Of a DNA stretch of 64,000 nt, positions 1 through 10,300 are shown in pieces. Under the pieces are notes generated by a model that did no database searches, was not told the DNA's origin, and was given only the letters and a program-made list of their open reading frames with translations. Origin of the DNA: Citrifermentans bremense (GTDB lineage Bacteria > Desulfobacterota > Desulfuromonadia > Geobacterales > Geobacteraceae); the NCBI RefSeq assembly GCF_014218275.1, contig NZ_AP023213.1:868001-932000 (forward strand). The letters run 5' to 3'. Position 1 is the first letter of the stretch. Each line of letters starts with the position of its first letter. The position numbers were made by a program, and so were the translations under genes.

Positions 1-188
1 ACACCCAGGACGTGGTCGAGGTTTTGACCGACTGCGACGCGGACACCGTCGTGATCAAGGTGAAGCAGAACGGCCCCGCCGCCTGCCACACCGGCAACCG
101 CAGCTGCTTCTACGTGAGATACGAAAACGGCGCCTGGGTAGAGCACTCCAACCCGCTCTTCGATCCCAACGCCGTGTACAAAAAATAG
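1..188 (+). CDS. hisI: Phosphoribosyl-AMP cyclohydrolase, C-terminal part (cut by window start)
   Basis: Reading from base 3 gives 61 residues and a TAG stop at 186-188. The stretch contains the [10 protein letters not shown] motif, whose cysteines and histidine belong to the HisI metal site. HisI opens the ring of phosphoribosyl-AMP in histidine synthesis in the cytoplasm. The downstream neighbour is hisG, the first enzyme of the same pathway, which supports the call. The 5' part lies outside the window, so its length and any fusion to HisE cannot be judged. Confidence 0.9.
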   Translation, partial: TQDVVEVLTDCDADTVVIKVKQNGPAACHTGNRSCFYVRYENGAWVEHSNPLFDPNAVYKK

Positions 189-196
189 GAGACAAA

Positions 197-300
197 AACC
201 TTTAGCCATGAAGAACATCTGAGAACTTCAAAGAGTGGTTTCTGGGTTTAACCTTAAGGCTTTTCGTCTTTCTCAGAGTTCTCTGTTGCTAAAGGTCTTA
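197..300. repeat. Imperfect palindrome between hisI and hisG
   Basis: The arm at 197-230 (reads CCTTTAGCCATGAAGAAC and onward) pairs imperfectly with the arm at 267-300, whose reverse complement reads ACCTTTAGCAACAGAGAACT. The two arms enclose about 36 bases. Transcribed, it would form a long hairpin inside the his message. It resembles the palindrome between guaB and guaA. Confidence 0.6.
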
Positions 301-364
301 CGCTTTTTCGGTTCACGCTTTTCTGTTTTCTGCTTCTATTCTATTTAATCGAGAGAGGGCACCA

Positions 365-1237
365 ATGGAACAGTTGAAACTCGGCATCCCGAAGGGAAGC
401 CTGGAAAGCGCCACTGTAGATCTCTTCAAGAAGGCCGGCTGGCAGATATCCATCTCGTCGCGCAGCTATTTCCCGACCATAGACGATGAGGAAATAAAGT
501 GCTCCCTGATGCGTCCCCAGGAGATGGCGAAATACGTCGAGCGCGGGACCATCGACGTCGGCATCGCCGGCCGCGATTGGGTGCGGGAAAACCAGTCGGA
601 CGTCATCGAACTGTGCGAGATGGTGTACTCTAAGGTTTCCCGCCGTCCGGCGCGCTGGGTGCTGGTGGTGAACGGCGACTCGAAGGTGAAGGGACCTGAA
701 GACCTGCGCGGCGCCACCGTCTCCACCGAGCTCGTCGGTTTCACCAAACGCTACTTCGCCGAAAGGAACATCCCGGTCAACGTCGAGTTCTCCTGGGGGG
801 CGACCGAGGCGAAGGTGGTCGAGGGGCTTTGCGACGCGATCGTGGAGGTGACCGAGACCGGCTCAACCATCAGGGCCAACGGCCTGCGCATCGTGACCGA
901 GCTGATGGAGTCGGTTCCGGTCATGGTGGTCAACAAGGCAAGCTGGGAAGATCCCTGGAAGCGGGCGAAGATCCAGCAGATCGCCACCCTGCTCCAGTCG
1001 GCGCTCAGGGCCGAGGGGATGGTGGGGCTCAAGATGAACGCCCCGGGCACCAAGGTGCCGGCCATTACCGCCATCCTGCCTAGCCTCAACAACCCGACCG
1101 TTTCCAACCTCTACAACTCCGACTGGGTCTCCATCGAGAGCATCATGCCCGAGCAGGAGGTGCGCCGCATCGTCCCCGAGCTCCTCAAGCTCGGCGCGGA
1201 AGGGATCGTGGAGTACTCCCTCAACAAGATCATCTGA
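365..1237 (+). CDS. hisG: ATP phosphoribosyltransferase, long form
   Basis: It catalyses the first, committed step of histidine synthesis: ATP plus PRPP gives phosphoribosyl-ATP. The 290-residue length fits the long HisG form, which carries a C-terminal ACT-like regulatory domain (from about residue 215) and is feedback-inhibited by histidine without needing HisZ. The N-terminus ([12 protein letters not shown]) and the segment [19 protein letters not shown] at about residue 158 are typical of the family and its PRPP-binding region. The start is preceded by GAGAGGG. It lies 176 bp after hisI; a palindromic repeat fills the gap, so the two are probably co-transcribed. Confidence 0.96.
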   Translation: MEQLKLGIPKGSLESATVDLFKKAGWQISISSRSYFPTIDDEEIKCSLMRPQEMAKYVERGTIDVGIAGRDWVRENQSDVIELCEMVYSKVSRRPARWVLVVNGDSKVKGPEDLRGATVSTELVGFTKRYFAERNIPVNVEFSWGATEAKVVEGLCDAIVEVTETGSTIRANGLRIVTELMESVPVMVVNKASWEDPWKRAKIQQIATLLQSALRAEGMVGLKMNAPGTKVPAITAILPSLNNPTVSNLYNSDWVSIESIMPEQEVRRIVPELLKLGAEGIVEYSLNKII

Positions 1238-1248
1238 GGCAACAAGCG

Positions 1249-1297
1249 TCGGCCACGGAGAAAGTCCCTCTCAGGCCTTCTCCGTGGCCGATTGTTT
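1249..1297. terminator. Bidirectional terminator between hisG and the hybrid kinase
   Basis: A perfect 14-bp stem (TCGGCCACGGAGAA at 1249-1262 pairing with 1278-1291) is followed by TTGTTT. It lies between the convergent ends of hisG and the kinase gene. Confidence 0.75.
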
Positions 1298-1315
1298 CGT
1301 TTCGGATAGCCGCCG

Positions 1316-4300
1316 CTAGATATATTTCCTGATCGCCTCTTGCAGTTTGGCCAGGTCGTATGGCTTCTGAATGAAGCCGCAGGGGGCTCCCTCGAGTTCC
1401 CGGGCCAATTCCTGCTCGTTGAAGCCGCTGGACATGATCACCTTGACCGCCGGATCCAGTCGGCGCAGCTCCCGCAAGCACTGCCTCCCGTCCATCCGCG
1501 GCATGGTCAGGTCGAGGATCACCAAGGCAACATCCGGCGCGCTTTTATAAACCTCGACTGCCTCTACGCCGTCTTTAGCCGTCAGCGTTTTGAAGCCTAG
1601 CGTCTCCAGCATTTGCACCCCTATATCCAGCACTGTTTCTTCGTCCTCCACCATAAGCACTGTCCCTCTCCCCTGCCAGCTGGCATCGCCGGTCTCCCTG
1701 CCCGGTTCGGCCGGTACCTGGCCCTGCTCCTCTGCGACAGGGAAAAACACGGTGAAGGTCGTCCCTACCCCCGGCTCGCTGGATATCTCGATGGATCCGT
1801 GGTGCCCTTTGACTATCCCCTGGACTGCCGCCATTCCGAGGCCGCGGCCGGTGAACTTGGTGGTGAAGAAGGGATCGAAGATCCTTTCCACCGTTTCACT
1901 GTCCATGCCGCACCCTGTGTCTGCGACCACGAGGTACACGCAAGGTCTCTTGCCCATGTTGCGCCTTTGCCGGGTCTCTTTCGTGGAGTCGCAGGGCGAA
2001 ATACCGGTGGCGATGGTTATCTCGCCGCTGCTGTCGCCGATGGCCTCTGAGGCGTTGATCACCAGGTTCATCACGACCTGACGTATCTGGGTTGCGTCTG
2101 CAAGGATCAAGGGGAGCGGACGCTGCAGGTTGAACTTCAGCGCAGCCTTCTTGGAGACGGAGACCTCGAGCAGGTGCAGCATGTTGTCCAGCAGGTGGTT
2201 CAGGTCGAGCCGCTCCACCACGAACCTCCCCTTGCCCGAATACGCCAGCATCTGGCTGGTCAGATCGGCGGCGCGCGACGCTGCGTCCTGGATCCTTTGC
2301 AGGTTTTCACTGGCCGGGGAACCGGCGCCGAGCCGGATCTGGGCGAGGTCGGCGTTGCCGATGATCGCCATCAGGATGTTGTTGAAGTCGTGGGCGATCC
2401 CGCCGGCCAAAACCCCCAGGCTCTCGAGCTTTTGGGCGTGCAGGAGCTGCTGCTCCAGCTCCACAGCCTGCTTCCTCTGTGTGATGTCGCGGGTTATGCC
2501 GTGGTAGCCGGTGATGGCGCCGCTGGCGTCGTATTCCGGCGTAAAGAAGATTTCGGTCCAGATGAGCTGTCCGTTTTTGCAACGCTGCTGTATCTCGAGG
2601 GTCTCACTCTCCTCTCCTGCGGGGCGCATCTTGTCCGTGACGACCTCATGCCATTCATCTGTCGTCTGTTCCAGGACCGTGTGCCCCAACACCTCGTCGG
2701 CGCGGTAACCCCGCAGGCGCTCGTCGGCGGGGCTTATATAGGTGAAGCGGTAACCGGCATCAAGCTTCCAGACCACATCGGCCACATCCTCGGTGAGCAG
2801 GCGGTAATGGGTTTCGCTTGCACGCAGCTGGGATTCCATCATCTTCCGCTCCGAGATGTCCTGAACCATCCAGATGAAGCCGTCCCCAGGCGCCTGCGGG
2901 TTCACCATCTGGCCTACCGTGTTGCACCAGATCAAGGAGCCGTCCTTTCTCCTTAGCTCCAGGTCCGTACTGTGAATTCCATCTTCGGCGGCAGCGCTGC
3001 TTCCGGCGCTCCAGAACTTCTCGTACGACTGCGAGTCCGGATGGAACAGCGCCGCGTCCATCCCCAGGGTCTCACCCGGTTCGTACCCGGTGATCCTGTC
3101 GAAAGCGGGGTTCGCCATGCGTATCTTCCGGTCCATGAGCAGGCACGCGCCAATGGGCATCGTGGCCAATATGGTCCGCTGTTCGCTTGCCAGCCGTTCG
3201 ACCTGCTGCGTCCGCTCCGACACTCGCTGCTCCAGGCAGTCGTTGAGTCGCTGCAGTTCGGTCAGGTGCTCCTCGATGGTTTCACTCATCACCTGGAAGT
3301 TCTGGATCAGGTCGTTGGTTTCGGTTATCCCGCTTTGCGGCCACTCGACAGATCCCCCGGAGGCGAGCTTTGCGGGAAGGTCGTTGGTTACCTGGCGCAG
3401 GTTCTCTATGGTGGCCATTATCCGGCGCGCCAAAAACGATGCCAGCGCCAGCGACATGAGCATGACCAGCGAGAGCACAATCAGTTTGTTGGTGGACTTG
3501 TCGTAAAGCTTCTTCTGGAACGGCGCCACTGGCTGCTCCATCAACAGTTTCCACTCCACCGGTTCCCCGATGCGGGACTCGGCGCTGTAGAGGGAATTCT
3601 TCCAGCGCTCCGACATGGGCGTATTTGGGGGGGCGTACGGCACCAGTTGGGTGATGCCGTTGTCGAGGATCTTTACGGTACCCTTGCCGCGCCGGAAAGG
3701 GGTCATCGGCGTCTGGTCAGGGCGGTTGCTCATGATGACCGCGCCATTTCCGTCCAAAAGGGTGTAGAGCATCCCGTTCAGTTTGCAGCTTCTATCCAGT
3801 CTGTCCCTGACCTGCGTCAGGTCCAGCACTCCTGTCACGCATCCCTGGTACTCCCCCCGGACGACCACCGGTACGAGCAGGGTCACCAGCATTTTGCCGC
3901 CATCTCCCTCGGCCTGGACAGCTTCAGAGACTATCGGCTTCAGCGTCTTTCTGAGCCTCGCGATGTAGCGGTCGTCTAAGAAGGTCTGGCCTACGTTCTC
4001 CCCCCCCTGGTTGTCATGCTCGGGGTAGTAGGCAGTGACGGTTTCGCTCCGGTTCAGCAAGCCGGTCCTCTGGACGTTGGGATCGGACCTGGTTGCCTGT
4101 TCCAGGTGCGGCTGCACCTGCTGCGGGGTCTTTGACTCGGCCAGGACCGCCAGGCTCTGTATTACCGTCTTCCTGTTCGTCAGCCACGTTGCCAACTGGG
4201 CCGCCTCGCGCTCGATGTCCTGCTTCAGTCCGGCGCGGATCAGGTGGTCGGTCTCCGCAAATTCATTCCGCACCTCGAGTGCCAGGAGCAAAAGAGCCGG

Positions 4301-4933
4301 CGCCAGAACGAAAAACGCGAACAGGCTTGATATCATCTCCCTGAACGGCACCATGGCAAAGCGCGACCTGAGGGCGAAACCGGTGAAGAGAAGCCTGGCG
4401 ACGATGGCGTTGGCGACACCGTTCACGGCCTGCTTCGACACGATGATATGGACGTTGCCGAGCGGGACCTTCATGACGCCGTGGTAGAACAGGTAGACGA
4501 GCGGTGCCCCTATGAAGATCCAGTACATGACGTCGGCCGAGATCATGCTGCACTTGTGGCGCTCCATGAGGAGGCCTACCACTGCGGCCTCGGCAGCGAG
4601 GATGATGATGGCGTAGGGGTGGTTCCAGAGAACGTAGGTGTAGGTTCCGATTACGGCTGCGGCCGCAGTCCCGAGGCGGAGACCGAGAAGCTGCAGCGCG
4701 AGCAGCGCGAAGATGCTGCCGAAGAGGAAGTCGATGTTGAGGAAGAGGGAAAACTTGAAATAATTCCCGGCCAGGCCGGCGGCTGCCAGGGCTAAAAAGG
4801 TGAGGGTGTTGCAGGTACGACCTCTACAGAGCCTGCCATCGTCCGTCAGCATCAAGGTCTCCCCGGTCCGAGATTTGTAGTTAAAGGCGGGGGGTGTTCC
4901 CGGCCTGTCTACTGCTCGCGCAGCTTCGGTCAC
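1316..4933 (-). CDS. Hybrid sensor histidine kinase: multi-TM N-terminus, Cache-like, HAMP, two PAS, HisKA/HATPase, receiver
   Basis: At 1205 residues this is a large membrane-bound sensor kinase. Several hydrophobic helices (about residues 45-240) are followed by an extracytoplasmic Cache-like region, a transmembrane helix near residue 480 (LIVLSLVMLMSLALASFLAR) and a HAMP linker. Two PAS domains follow (MANPAFDRITGYEPGE; YISPADERLRGYRADEV). The phosphoacceptor motif is GGIAHDFNNIL near residue 845; the HATPase domain follows. The C-terminal receiver (about 1085-1205) has LDLTMPRMDG and the conserved lysine in FIQKPYD. No partner regulator is adjacent, so the target is unknown. The start is uncertain: an internal Met (MLTDDGRL) lies 27 residues in, after a charged leader of no clear function. 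Confidence 0.9.
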   Translation of the reverse strand: MTEAARAVDRPGTPPAFNYKSRTGETLMLTDDGRLCRGRTCNTLTFLALAAAGLAGNYFKFSLFLNIDFLFGSIFALLALQLLGLRLGTAAAAVIGTYTYVLWNHPYAIIILAAEAAVVGLLMERHKCSMISADVMYWIFIGAPLVYLFYHGVMKVPLGNVHIIVSKQAVNGVANAIVARLLFTGFALRSRFAMVPFREMISSLFAFFVLAPALLLLALEVRNEFAETDHLIRAGLKQDIEREAAQLATWLTNRKTVIQSLAVLAESKTPQQVQPHLEQATRSDPNVQRTGLLNRSETVTAYYPEHDNQGGENVGQTFLDDRYIARLRKTLKPIVSEAVQAEGDGGKMLVTLLVPVVVRGEYQGCVTGVLDLTQVRDRLDRSCKLNGMLYTLLDGNGAVIMSNRPDQTPMTPFRRGKGTVKILDNGITQLVPYAPPNTPMSERWKNSLYSAESRIGEPVEWKLLMEQPVAPFQKKLYDKSTNKLIVLSLVMLMSLALASFLARRIMATIENLRQVTNDLPAKLASGGSVEWPQSGITETNDLIQNFQVMSETIEEHLTELQRLNDCLEQRVSERTQQVERLASEQRTILATMPIGACLLMDRKIRMANPAFDRITGYEPGETLGMDAALFHPDSQSYEKFWSAGSSAAAEDGIHSTDLELRRKDGSLIWCNTVGQMVNPQAPGDGFIWMVQDISERKMMESQLRASETHYRLLTEDVADVVWKLDAGYRFTYISPADERLRGYRADEVLGHTVLEQTTDEWHEVVTDKMRPAGEESETLEIQQRCKNGQLIWTEIFFTPEYDASGAITGYHGITRDITQRKQAVELEQQLLHAQKLESLGVLAGGIAHDFNNILMAIIGNADLAQIRLGAGSPASENLQRIQDAASRAADLTSQMLAYSGKGRFVVERLDLNHLLDNMLHLLEVSVSKKAALKFNLQRPLPLILADATQIRQVVMNLVINASEAIGDSSGEITIATGISPCDSTKETRQRRNMGKRPCVYLVVADTGCGMDSETVERIFDPFFTTKFTGRGLGMAAVQGIVKGHHGSIEISSEPGVGTTFTVFFPVAEEQGQVPAEPGRETGDASWQGRGTVLMVEDEETVLDIGVQMLETLGFKTLTAKDGVEAVEVYKSAPDVALVILDLTMPRMDGRQCLRELRRLDPAVKVIMSSGFNEQELARELEGAPCGFIQKPYDLAKLQEAIRKYI

Positions 4934-5316
4934 ATGTCATGGCATAGGGCAGGTTCTTCAGTGTCTGAGCAGGGGCGGACCGGCGCCGCGAATATAGCGG
5001 CACCTTGTAGGGGCGACTCAACAGGTTGTATTGTTAATGATTACGATTCTTCCTATGGGCTAATGATAACAGGGGGGCGGCATTACGCAACTTTAGCTGC
5101 GATGACTGAGGACGCCGCTTTCTCTGCAAAACCTGTTTTCTCTGTCTTCAACGCAGCGTTGACGCCGCTGGTGAACCTTCCGGGTTATTGACAAGGAGTT
5201 CCCAAAGTGTAAGCTACCCGGATTGCGTGGAGGATGGTTCGATCCCTCAGCTGTGTAAGCAGCTGATTGATTCAAAAGTCTTTGCCGATCTTTATAACTG
5301 AAAAGCGAGGTGTACC
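4934..5316. other. Intergenic region between the divergent kinase and lipoprotein genes
   Basis: No convincing gene; the 85-codon reading frame at 4934-5191 has no ribosome-binding site or protein-like pattern. The part next to the lipoprotein gene contains two small inverted repeats, GGAGGAT...ATCCCTC (5229-5252) and CAGCTG...CAGCTG (about 5250-5270). This may be a structured 5' leader. I could not assign it to a known riboswitch class. Confidence 0.4.
5188..5215 (+). promoter_or_regulatory. Possible sigma-70 promoter of the lipoprotein gene
   Basis: TTGACA at 5188-5193, a 16-bp spacer and TAAGCT at 5210-5215. The -35 is perfect; the -10 is weak. It would give a leader of about 100 bases carrying the two small hairpins. 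Confidence 0.4.
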
Positions 5317-7449
5317 ATGAGCATGTCCAGGGTTCTGTTGATACTATGTCTGCTGTTTCTGGCCTCATCCATTGCTGGATGCTCCGACAGCAAGAACAAC
5401 CAGCAGAGCGCCACGGACGACGTCAACCTTCTCTATCAGAACTATCTGCAACAGGGAAAATACGTGGATCTTCCCGCTGCACAGCCCCGATTTCCGGCAA
5501 GCGGGGAGCTTTTCTCCGAGAATACCGGCGTATTTGATCTCGTCGCTGCCGACCAGGAAACGGTCCAGAAAAAACTTTCCAAGTCGCTGATGTCCGATTT
5601 CGCCCTCTATGCTCCTGCTGCGCCGGCGTCCAAGAGCCTTGCCTCAGCAATCGCGGGGACAACGCCAGGTTCTTCTCTGGCCGGGATTCCGAGCCTCAAG
5701 GGGCAAAACGCCATCCCCGGCTCCTGTGCGGAGTTGACCGGTGACGAATTCCAGGAGTGCCTGGCGGAATTCGGTGTCGAGCCACTGCTGTCGGCGCCTG
5801 CGACGCCGCAGGAGCCGGTTCCGCCGGACCATGTCTCGATGCATGACCCGCAAACACTGGCTATTGAGATAGGGCCGTCGGTCGTCGATTCCATTGCAGG
5901 CAAAACGATCAGGACTCTGACAACCAACGTCATTAAGGCCAGACGCGACGCCATTGTGGCCAGATTGTCCGACTTAACCAACGATGATGCAGCCCATGCT
6001 AATCTAGACCTGGCTTCCCTCGACCCGTTCAACCCTTCCGGTTACTCCCTTAATTCCGTCGTCGTCACCGACGGCAGCAGCTCTTATGTCAACGACGGCG
6101 GATTTGCCCGGCACTCCACCATGATCACCGAGGTGGCTAAGCCGTTGAATTACCACAGGAGCCCGGCCCCGGCATTGGATGCATGCGTTCAAAGGTACGG
6201 AGGAAACATCGTGGACCGCTACGTCGTAAAAGTAACGACGTACGTGCACCTGGATTCCCTGGCGCCCCAGCGGCAACAAGTCTCTCTGCCAGTTGCCGCA
6301 GCCGCTGATGCAGCCGTTCTTCCCGAGGCTTACGAAGCGGCCCAAAGAGCTGAGGCTATCAACAACGCCCTCGACGCCAACGTCATCAAGTGGGTCTACG
6401 GCTCCGCCGGCAACCTCCCCGAATCGGCTACAGAGTACACCTTGAGCTTCCAGCTGGATGCAGATCTGATCAGCAACGAGTACAGACAGGTGATCGAGGA
6501 GGCTTCGGACGCAGGGGATTCTGCCTGCCAGGAGGTGGTAGAGCAGCATGTGAACCCCCGTACAGCCATAATCGGGCGGGTGACGCCTGCTGCTGCCCGC
6601 AGCGTGCAAAAAAAGGGCGATGCCATGAACGTCTTCTACCAGGTTCCGTCTTCCTTCAGCCGCGAGCTGACGGCGAAGGTGGCAGCGGCCTTGACCGGCG
6701 AAACGGTGCAGCCATCCTCCCTTGAACCGCTTCGGGACTACTGCATGGTAGACGGCACTGGTAGAAAAGTTTCCATAATCGATCCCGCGAGCGGGGCCGT
6801 GGTTCCCGCCTGCGAAAAGTTCAGCCAGGCGGTCATGGCCAAGACCGTGCTTATGACCAAAAGCGGCGCGTGCAGGGATGATCGCGGGCACTGGGCATAC
6901 TACCCGTCCCGGATACGGACCGAACGCTTCGGCAGGGGGATACAATGGATACTGACCGAGTGGTTCCTGCACAACCAGGTGGGGGACTACAAGAACATCC
7001 ACTGGTATCAGAACGCCTGGAAGAGCGGGGTGCAGGTAGCTGTGAAGGGGGCCAAGTACGTCTTTGCCACTTACCTCAAGATTCAATTGGGAGCCATAAA
7101 GCCCAAGGAGGACGAGAAGAGGTCGACATACTATATCAAGAGCCTGCTGCCTCTGGCAAAGGACGTGGTGATGAAGATGAACGGCATGAACGTTGCCGGT
7201 TACAGGCTTTCCATCCCGTCCACGGTGGGGAACTTCCTTTCGGGTGCTGGAGGATACTCAGGTTCAGGCGGCGCTTTCGGAAATTCCACCTTCGACACTC
7301 AACTGGCCCTGGAACTGAGACAGGGGGCTACCGGCTTCCTGGTGGACAGGCTGACCGATGCCGCCGCCCAGATGGTAGACGTCAGCGCGACCGGTTGGCA
7401 GGACATCTCAGACAGAAGCCACTACGGCTGCTTCCAGTTCAGTTATTGA
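5317..7449 (+). CDS. Large lipoprotein of unknown function
   Basis: A 710-residue protein with a clear lipoprotein signal peptide: hydrophobic residues 5-20, then the lipobox SIAGC with Cys22. I do not recognise the mature part. It is mostly polar and has several Cys residues (for example in CAELTGDEFQECL near residue 140, and CACQE-like spacing elsewhere) that could form disulphides outside the cytoplasm. The C-terminal third has a glycine/serine-rich stretch (GAGGYSGSGGAFGNS). It is probably anchored in the outer or inner membrane facing the periplasm. It stands alone, with a possible promoter upstream and a strong terminator downstream, so context gives no function. Confidence 0.75.
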   Translation: MSMSRVLLILCLLFLASSIAGCSDSKNNQQSATDDVNLLYQNYLQQGKYVDLPAAQPRFPASGELFSENTGVFDLVAADQETVQKKLSKSLMSDFALYAPAAPASKSLASAIAGTTPGSSLAGIPSLKGQNAIPGSCAELTGDEFQECLAEFGVEPLLSAPATPQEPVPPDHVSMHDPQTLAIEIGPSVVDSIAGKTIRTLTTNVIKARRDAIVARLSDLTNDDAAHANLDLASLDPFNPSGYSLNSVVVTDGSSSYVNDGGFARHSTMITEVAKPLNYHRSPAPALDACVQRYGGNIVDRYVVKVTTYVHLDSLAPQRQQVSLPVAAAADAAVLPEAYEAAQRAEAINNALDANVIKWVYGSAGNLPESATEYTLSFQLDADLISNEYRQVIEEASDAGDSACQEVVEQHVNPRTAIIGRVTPAAARSVQKKGDAMNVFYQVPSSFSRELTAKVAAALTGETVQPSSLEPLRDYCMVDGTGRKVSIIDPASGAVVPACEKFSQAVMAKTVLMTKSGACRDDRGHWAYYPSRIRTERFGRGIQWILTEWFLHNQVGDYKNIHWYQNAWKSGVQVAVKGAKYVFATYLKIQLGAIKPKEDEKRSTYYIKSLLPLAKDVVMKMNGMNVAGYRLSIPSTVGNFLSGAGGYSGSGGAFGNSTFDTQLALELRQGATGFLVDRLTDAAAQMVDVSATGWQDISDRSHYGCFQFSY

Positions 7450-7516
7450 CGGCGAGGTAAGGCCGCTGCTGCGGAAGTTGTGAAGCAAGGCTGGCAATGA
7501 ACCATGTGCATAAAGA

Positions 7517-7555
7517 GACCGGCCTCCCATAAAAGGGGGGCCGGTCTTCTTTTGT
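7517..7555 (+). terminator. Rho-independent terminator of the lipoprotein gene
   Basis: A 12-bp stem (GACCGGCCTCCC at 7517-7528 pairing with 7535-7546, one G-T pair) with loop ATAAAA, followed by TTCTTTTGT. Confidence 0.85.
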
Positions 7556-7722
7556 AAGCAGCCACGAATTCGCCCACTAGGAAACTCCGCAATCCCTTTC
7601 ACTAAAACTCCTAAAGATAACAACCCACTAGCCGATGAAGAAGACTGATACAGGATAGAGCTAAATCAGACATGTTCGCACTATTGCGTGATGTTGAAAT
7701 AGACATGACAAGGAGCTTTGCT

Positions 7723-9336
7723 ATGAGTATTGCAAGAAAAGTGATGATTGCGTTGTGCATGACGAGCGCGATAGTGCTTATCTGCATCATGGTCCCAATG
7801 CTCACTTCGAAAGAGCTTAAAGTTCTCAGAAGCCAGTTTTCGAGCTACGAAAAGCTTCAGGGTGACGTCGTTCTCGCCCAGGAGCTTCAGTTGCAGGTGG
7901 CGAATGTATGGCAGTTCTTCACCGATGCAAGTTTGACCCGGGACCGGGGAGTAATCGAAAAGGAAGCGAAGCCTGCCTATGACAGGTCGCTGCAGATACT
8001 GTCAGAGCTGAAGGCACTTAAAAAGTCTGATGCTGTTCACACAGCAAACCTGGCGAAGATGGAGCAGGCGGTTTCCGGCATGTGGCAGGTTGGCATAAGG
8101 ATGTTTGATGCCTACGGCAAGAGCCGTGAAGAGGGCAATGCCGTGATGCAGGAATATGACAAAGCCTGCGACGTCGCCATCCGGGATGCCAGCGCCCTGT
8201 CGGTGAAGGCCCGGGGGGACGGGGCGTTGCAGATGAAGGAGATGGACGCCCACCTGGATGCGCTGACGGGGCGCCTGTTTGGCACCGGCGGGTTCGCGGC
8301 GACGATAGGGATCTTCGCAGTGGTGATGATGTTTTTGATGCGCCGCTCCATCGTCCGCTCGCTCGCCGTGATGATCGATGAAATTGAGTGCCTCACCCAC
8401 GGCGATCTCAGCAGGGAGTTCGATGCGAGGGGGAGCGACGAACTGGCGCAGGTCAGCGCGATGCTGAACCAGTTCATAAAAAAAATGCACCTCGCGGTCT
8501 CCAACATTTCCAGCACCTCGAGCCAGCTGTCGTCCGCTGCCATCGGTTTCCATGCCACCTCGGACCGCATCGCAACGGGGGCCGAAGAGGTCGCCATGCA
8601 GGCAGGAACCGTGGCCACCGCCAGCGAGGAGATGTCCGCGACTTCGAGCGTTATAGCCCAGAACTGCCTCATGGCCGCGGAAGGGGCCCAACGCGCCTCG
8701 CAGGCTGCAAGCGACGGGGCCGGGGTCGTGGAAAAAACCGTGGCGGTGATGGGGCAGATAGCCGACAAGGTGCAGGAGTCGGCGCGCACGGTCGAGGGGC
8801 TCGGCGCGCGCAGCGACCAGATTGGCGACATCATCAGCACCATCGAGGACATCGCCGACCAGACGAACCTGCTGGCGCTCAACGCAGCCATCGAGGCGGC
8901 CCGCGCCGGCGAGCAGGGGCGCGGGTTCGCCGTAGTCGCCGACGAGGTGAGGGCGCTAGCGGAGCGCACCACCGGCGCCACGAAGGAAATCGGCGCGATG
9001 ATCAAGGCGATCCAGGAAGAGACCAGGAGCGCGGTTGTGGCCATGGAGATGGGAGTAGAGCAGGTTGAAAACGGAAAGCAGGAGGCCGCGCGCTCCGGCG
9101 AGGCGATCCGCGACATACTGGACTACATCAACGCCGCGAGCACCCAGGTCAACACCATCGCCGTTGCCGCGAAGGAGCAGACCGCCACCACCAGCGAGAT
9201 TTCCGACAACATACACATGATCACCACGCTGGTGCAGCAGACCTCACAGGATGCCCAAGAATCTGCCGCCGCCACAGGCGAGTTGAACCGAAGCTCGAAG
9301 GAATTGGAAGGGCTGGTGCAACAGTTCATGCTGTAG
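7723..9336 (+). CDS. Methyl-accepting chemotaxis protein
   Basis: A transmembrane chemoreceptor, 537 residues from the chosen ATG at 7723. That ATG has an AAGGAG box eight bases upstream; the longer frame from 7672 has no such site. Layout: a TM helix at about 8-28, a periplasmic helical domain of the 4HB type, a second TM near residue 190 ([13 protein letters not shown]), HAMP, then a long cytoplasmic signalling domain. The hairpin tip contains the conserved motif [20 protein letters not shown]. It signals to CheA through CheW. It lies alone, 9 kb from the chemosensory cluster, and has no CheR-tethering pentapeptide at the C-terminus (ends VQQFML). The ligand is unknown. Confidence 0.93.
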   Translation: MSIARKVMIALCMTSAIVLICIMVPMLTSKELKVLRSQFSSYEKLQGDVVLAQELQLQVANVWQFFTDASLTRDRGVIEKEAKPAYDRSLQILSELKALKKSDAVHTANLAKMEQAVSGMWQVGIRMFDAYGKSREEGNAVMQEYDKACDVAIRDASALSVKARGDGALQMKEMDAHLDALTGRLFGTGGFAATIGIFAVVMMFLMRRSIVRSLAVMIDEIECLTHGDLSREFDARGSDELAQVSAMLNQFIKKMHLAVSNISSTSSQLSSAAIGFHATSDRIATGAEEVAMQAGTVATASEEMSATSSVIAQNCLMAAEGAQRASQAASDGAGVVEKTVAVMGQIADKVQESARTVEGLGARSDQIGDIISTIEDIADQTNLLALNAAIEAARAGEQGRGFAVVADEVRALAERTTGATKEIGAMIKAIQEETRSAVVAMEMGVEQVENGKQEAARSGEAIRDILDYINAASTQVNTIAVAAKEQTATTSEISDNIHMITTLVQQTSQDAQESAAATGELNRSSKELEGLVQQFML

Positions 9337-9539
9337 CACTGGGGAAACCGCTCCTGCAGTTCCAAAGGCCGAAGGGACTCCGGGATGAAACCGCAAGGTG
9401 TCCTCGGAGCATGCTTTTGGAGTCATCGAGGGGGTGCGCAGAGGTTGCGGCTTCCCTGATACCGCAGCTTCTTGCTAAACGGCCGTCCGGTTCTATTATA
9501 GTGGGCGTTGAGTCATATCACTTCGTGAAGGCAACGCTC

Positions 9540-10151
9540 ATGCCCTTAGATAACCTGCAGCATCCGGAGATGATCAACAAGGCGACGGCGGTGGCTCGGG
9601 CATTGACTCCCGAGCTCTACGCATACTTGGTGTCGCTTCTCCCCACACCGGAGGAACTTACCGAACTTTGCCGCAGATATCGAGAGAGCTTCGCCGCCTC
9701 CCTCAATGGAGACCCCGAACAGGCGAACATCTGCGAGGAGGATCGCGTAGCTGTCAGCCAAGTCCTCACCCTTCTCTCCGGTTTCGGCAAAGCGGCAGCC
9801 GTTAAGGATCCGGGGGTGTTGGGCAAGCTTGCACTCCATCACCTAGTCTCGAAAAAGTCCGCGGCAGCGACCGCCGTGGGATCTCCCGGATCTTTGAGAA
9901 TTGCATTCGAACCTAGTGGGAAGCCATACGCTGCCCTGGCGAAAGTAAGCGGTGCAAAAGGGTATGAGATATGGTGTTGCGGTGGCGACCCCGGAGTCGA
10001 AAGCAATTGGAGTCTGCTGGCATGGTCGACCAACTGCAAGAAGATTTATCTTCCGGGACTGGACAGGAACGCCAACTTCCTCAGGGTCAGAGGCAAGCGC
10101 GGTAACAAGGTAGGTCCCTGGTCCAATATCGTGAAAATTGAAAATCTGTGA
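9540..10151 (+). CDS. Unknown protein with a fibronectin-III-like C-terminus
   Basis: From the ATG at 9540 (GAAGG upstream) the product has 203 residues: MPLDNLQHPEMINKATAVAR and onward. An upstream in-frame start at 9411 would add 43 residues that look less protein-like. The first about 120 residues are predicted helical. The last about 85 residues have a fibronectin-III-like pattern ending GKRGNKVGPWSNIVKIENL. There is no signal peptide, so it is probably cytoplasmic. The architecture matches the product of 58412-59050, which also has a helical N-terminus and an Fn3-like end. The function is unknown. Confidence 0.6.
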   Translation: MPLDNLQHPEMINKATAVARALTPELYAYLVSLLPTPEELTELCRRYRESFAASLNGDPEQANICEEDRVAVSQVLTLLSGFGKAAAVKDPGVLGKLALHHLVSKKSAAATAVGSPGSLRIAFEPSGKPYAALAKVSGAKGYEIWCCGGDPGVESNWSLLAWSTNCKKIYLPGLDRNANFLRVRGKRGNKVGPWSNIVKIENL

Positions 10152-10300
10152 GTTTTCCCTTGTCTCCGCATGCGAGATGTCATCCGGGTGCCAGGTTACT
10201 CCTTTCCCTCGCAGGAAGCAGCTTATCGGAGGGTGAATAGCCGTATTGCCGCGAGATATGTCATCTGTCTGGTCATCTTGCACGATTAAGTGACGCCTTT

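Noticed and set aside
4934..5191. 85-codon frame between the kinase and lipoprotein genes
   Set aside because: No ribosome-binding site, no protein-like pattern; better seen as promoter and leader DNA.
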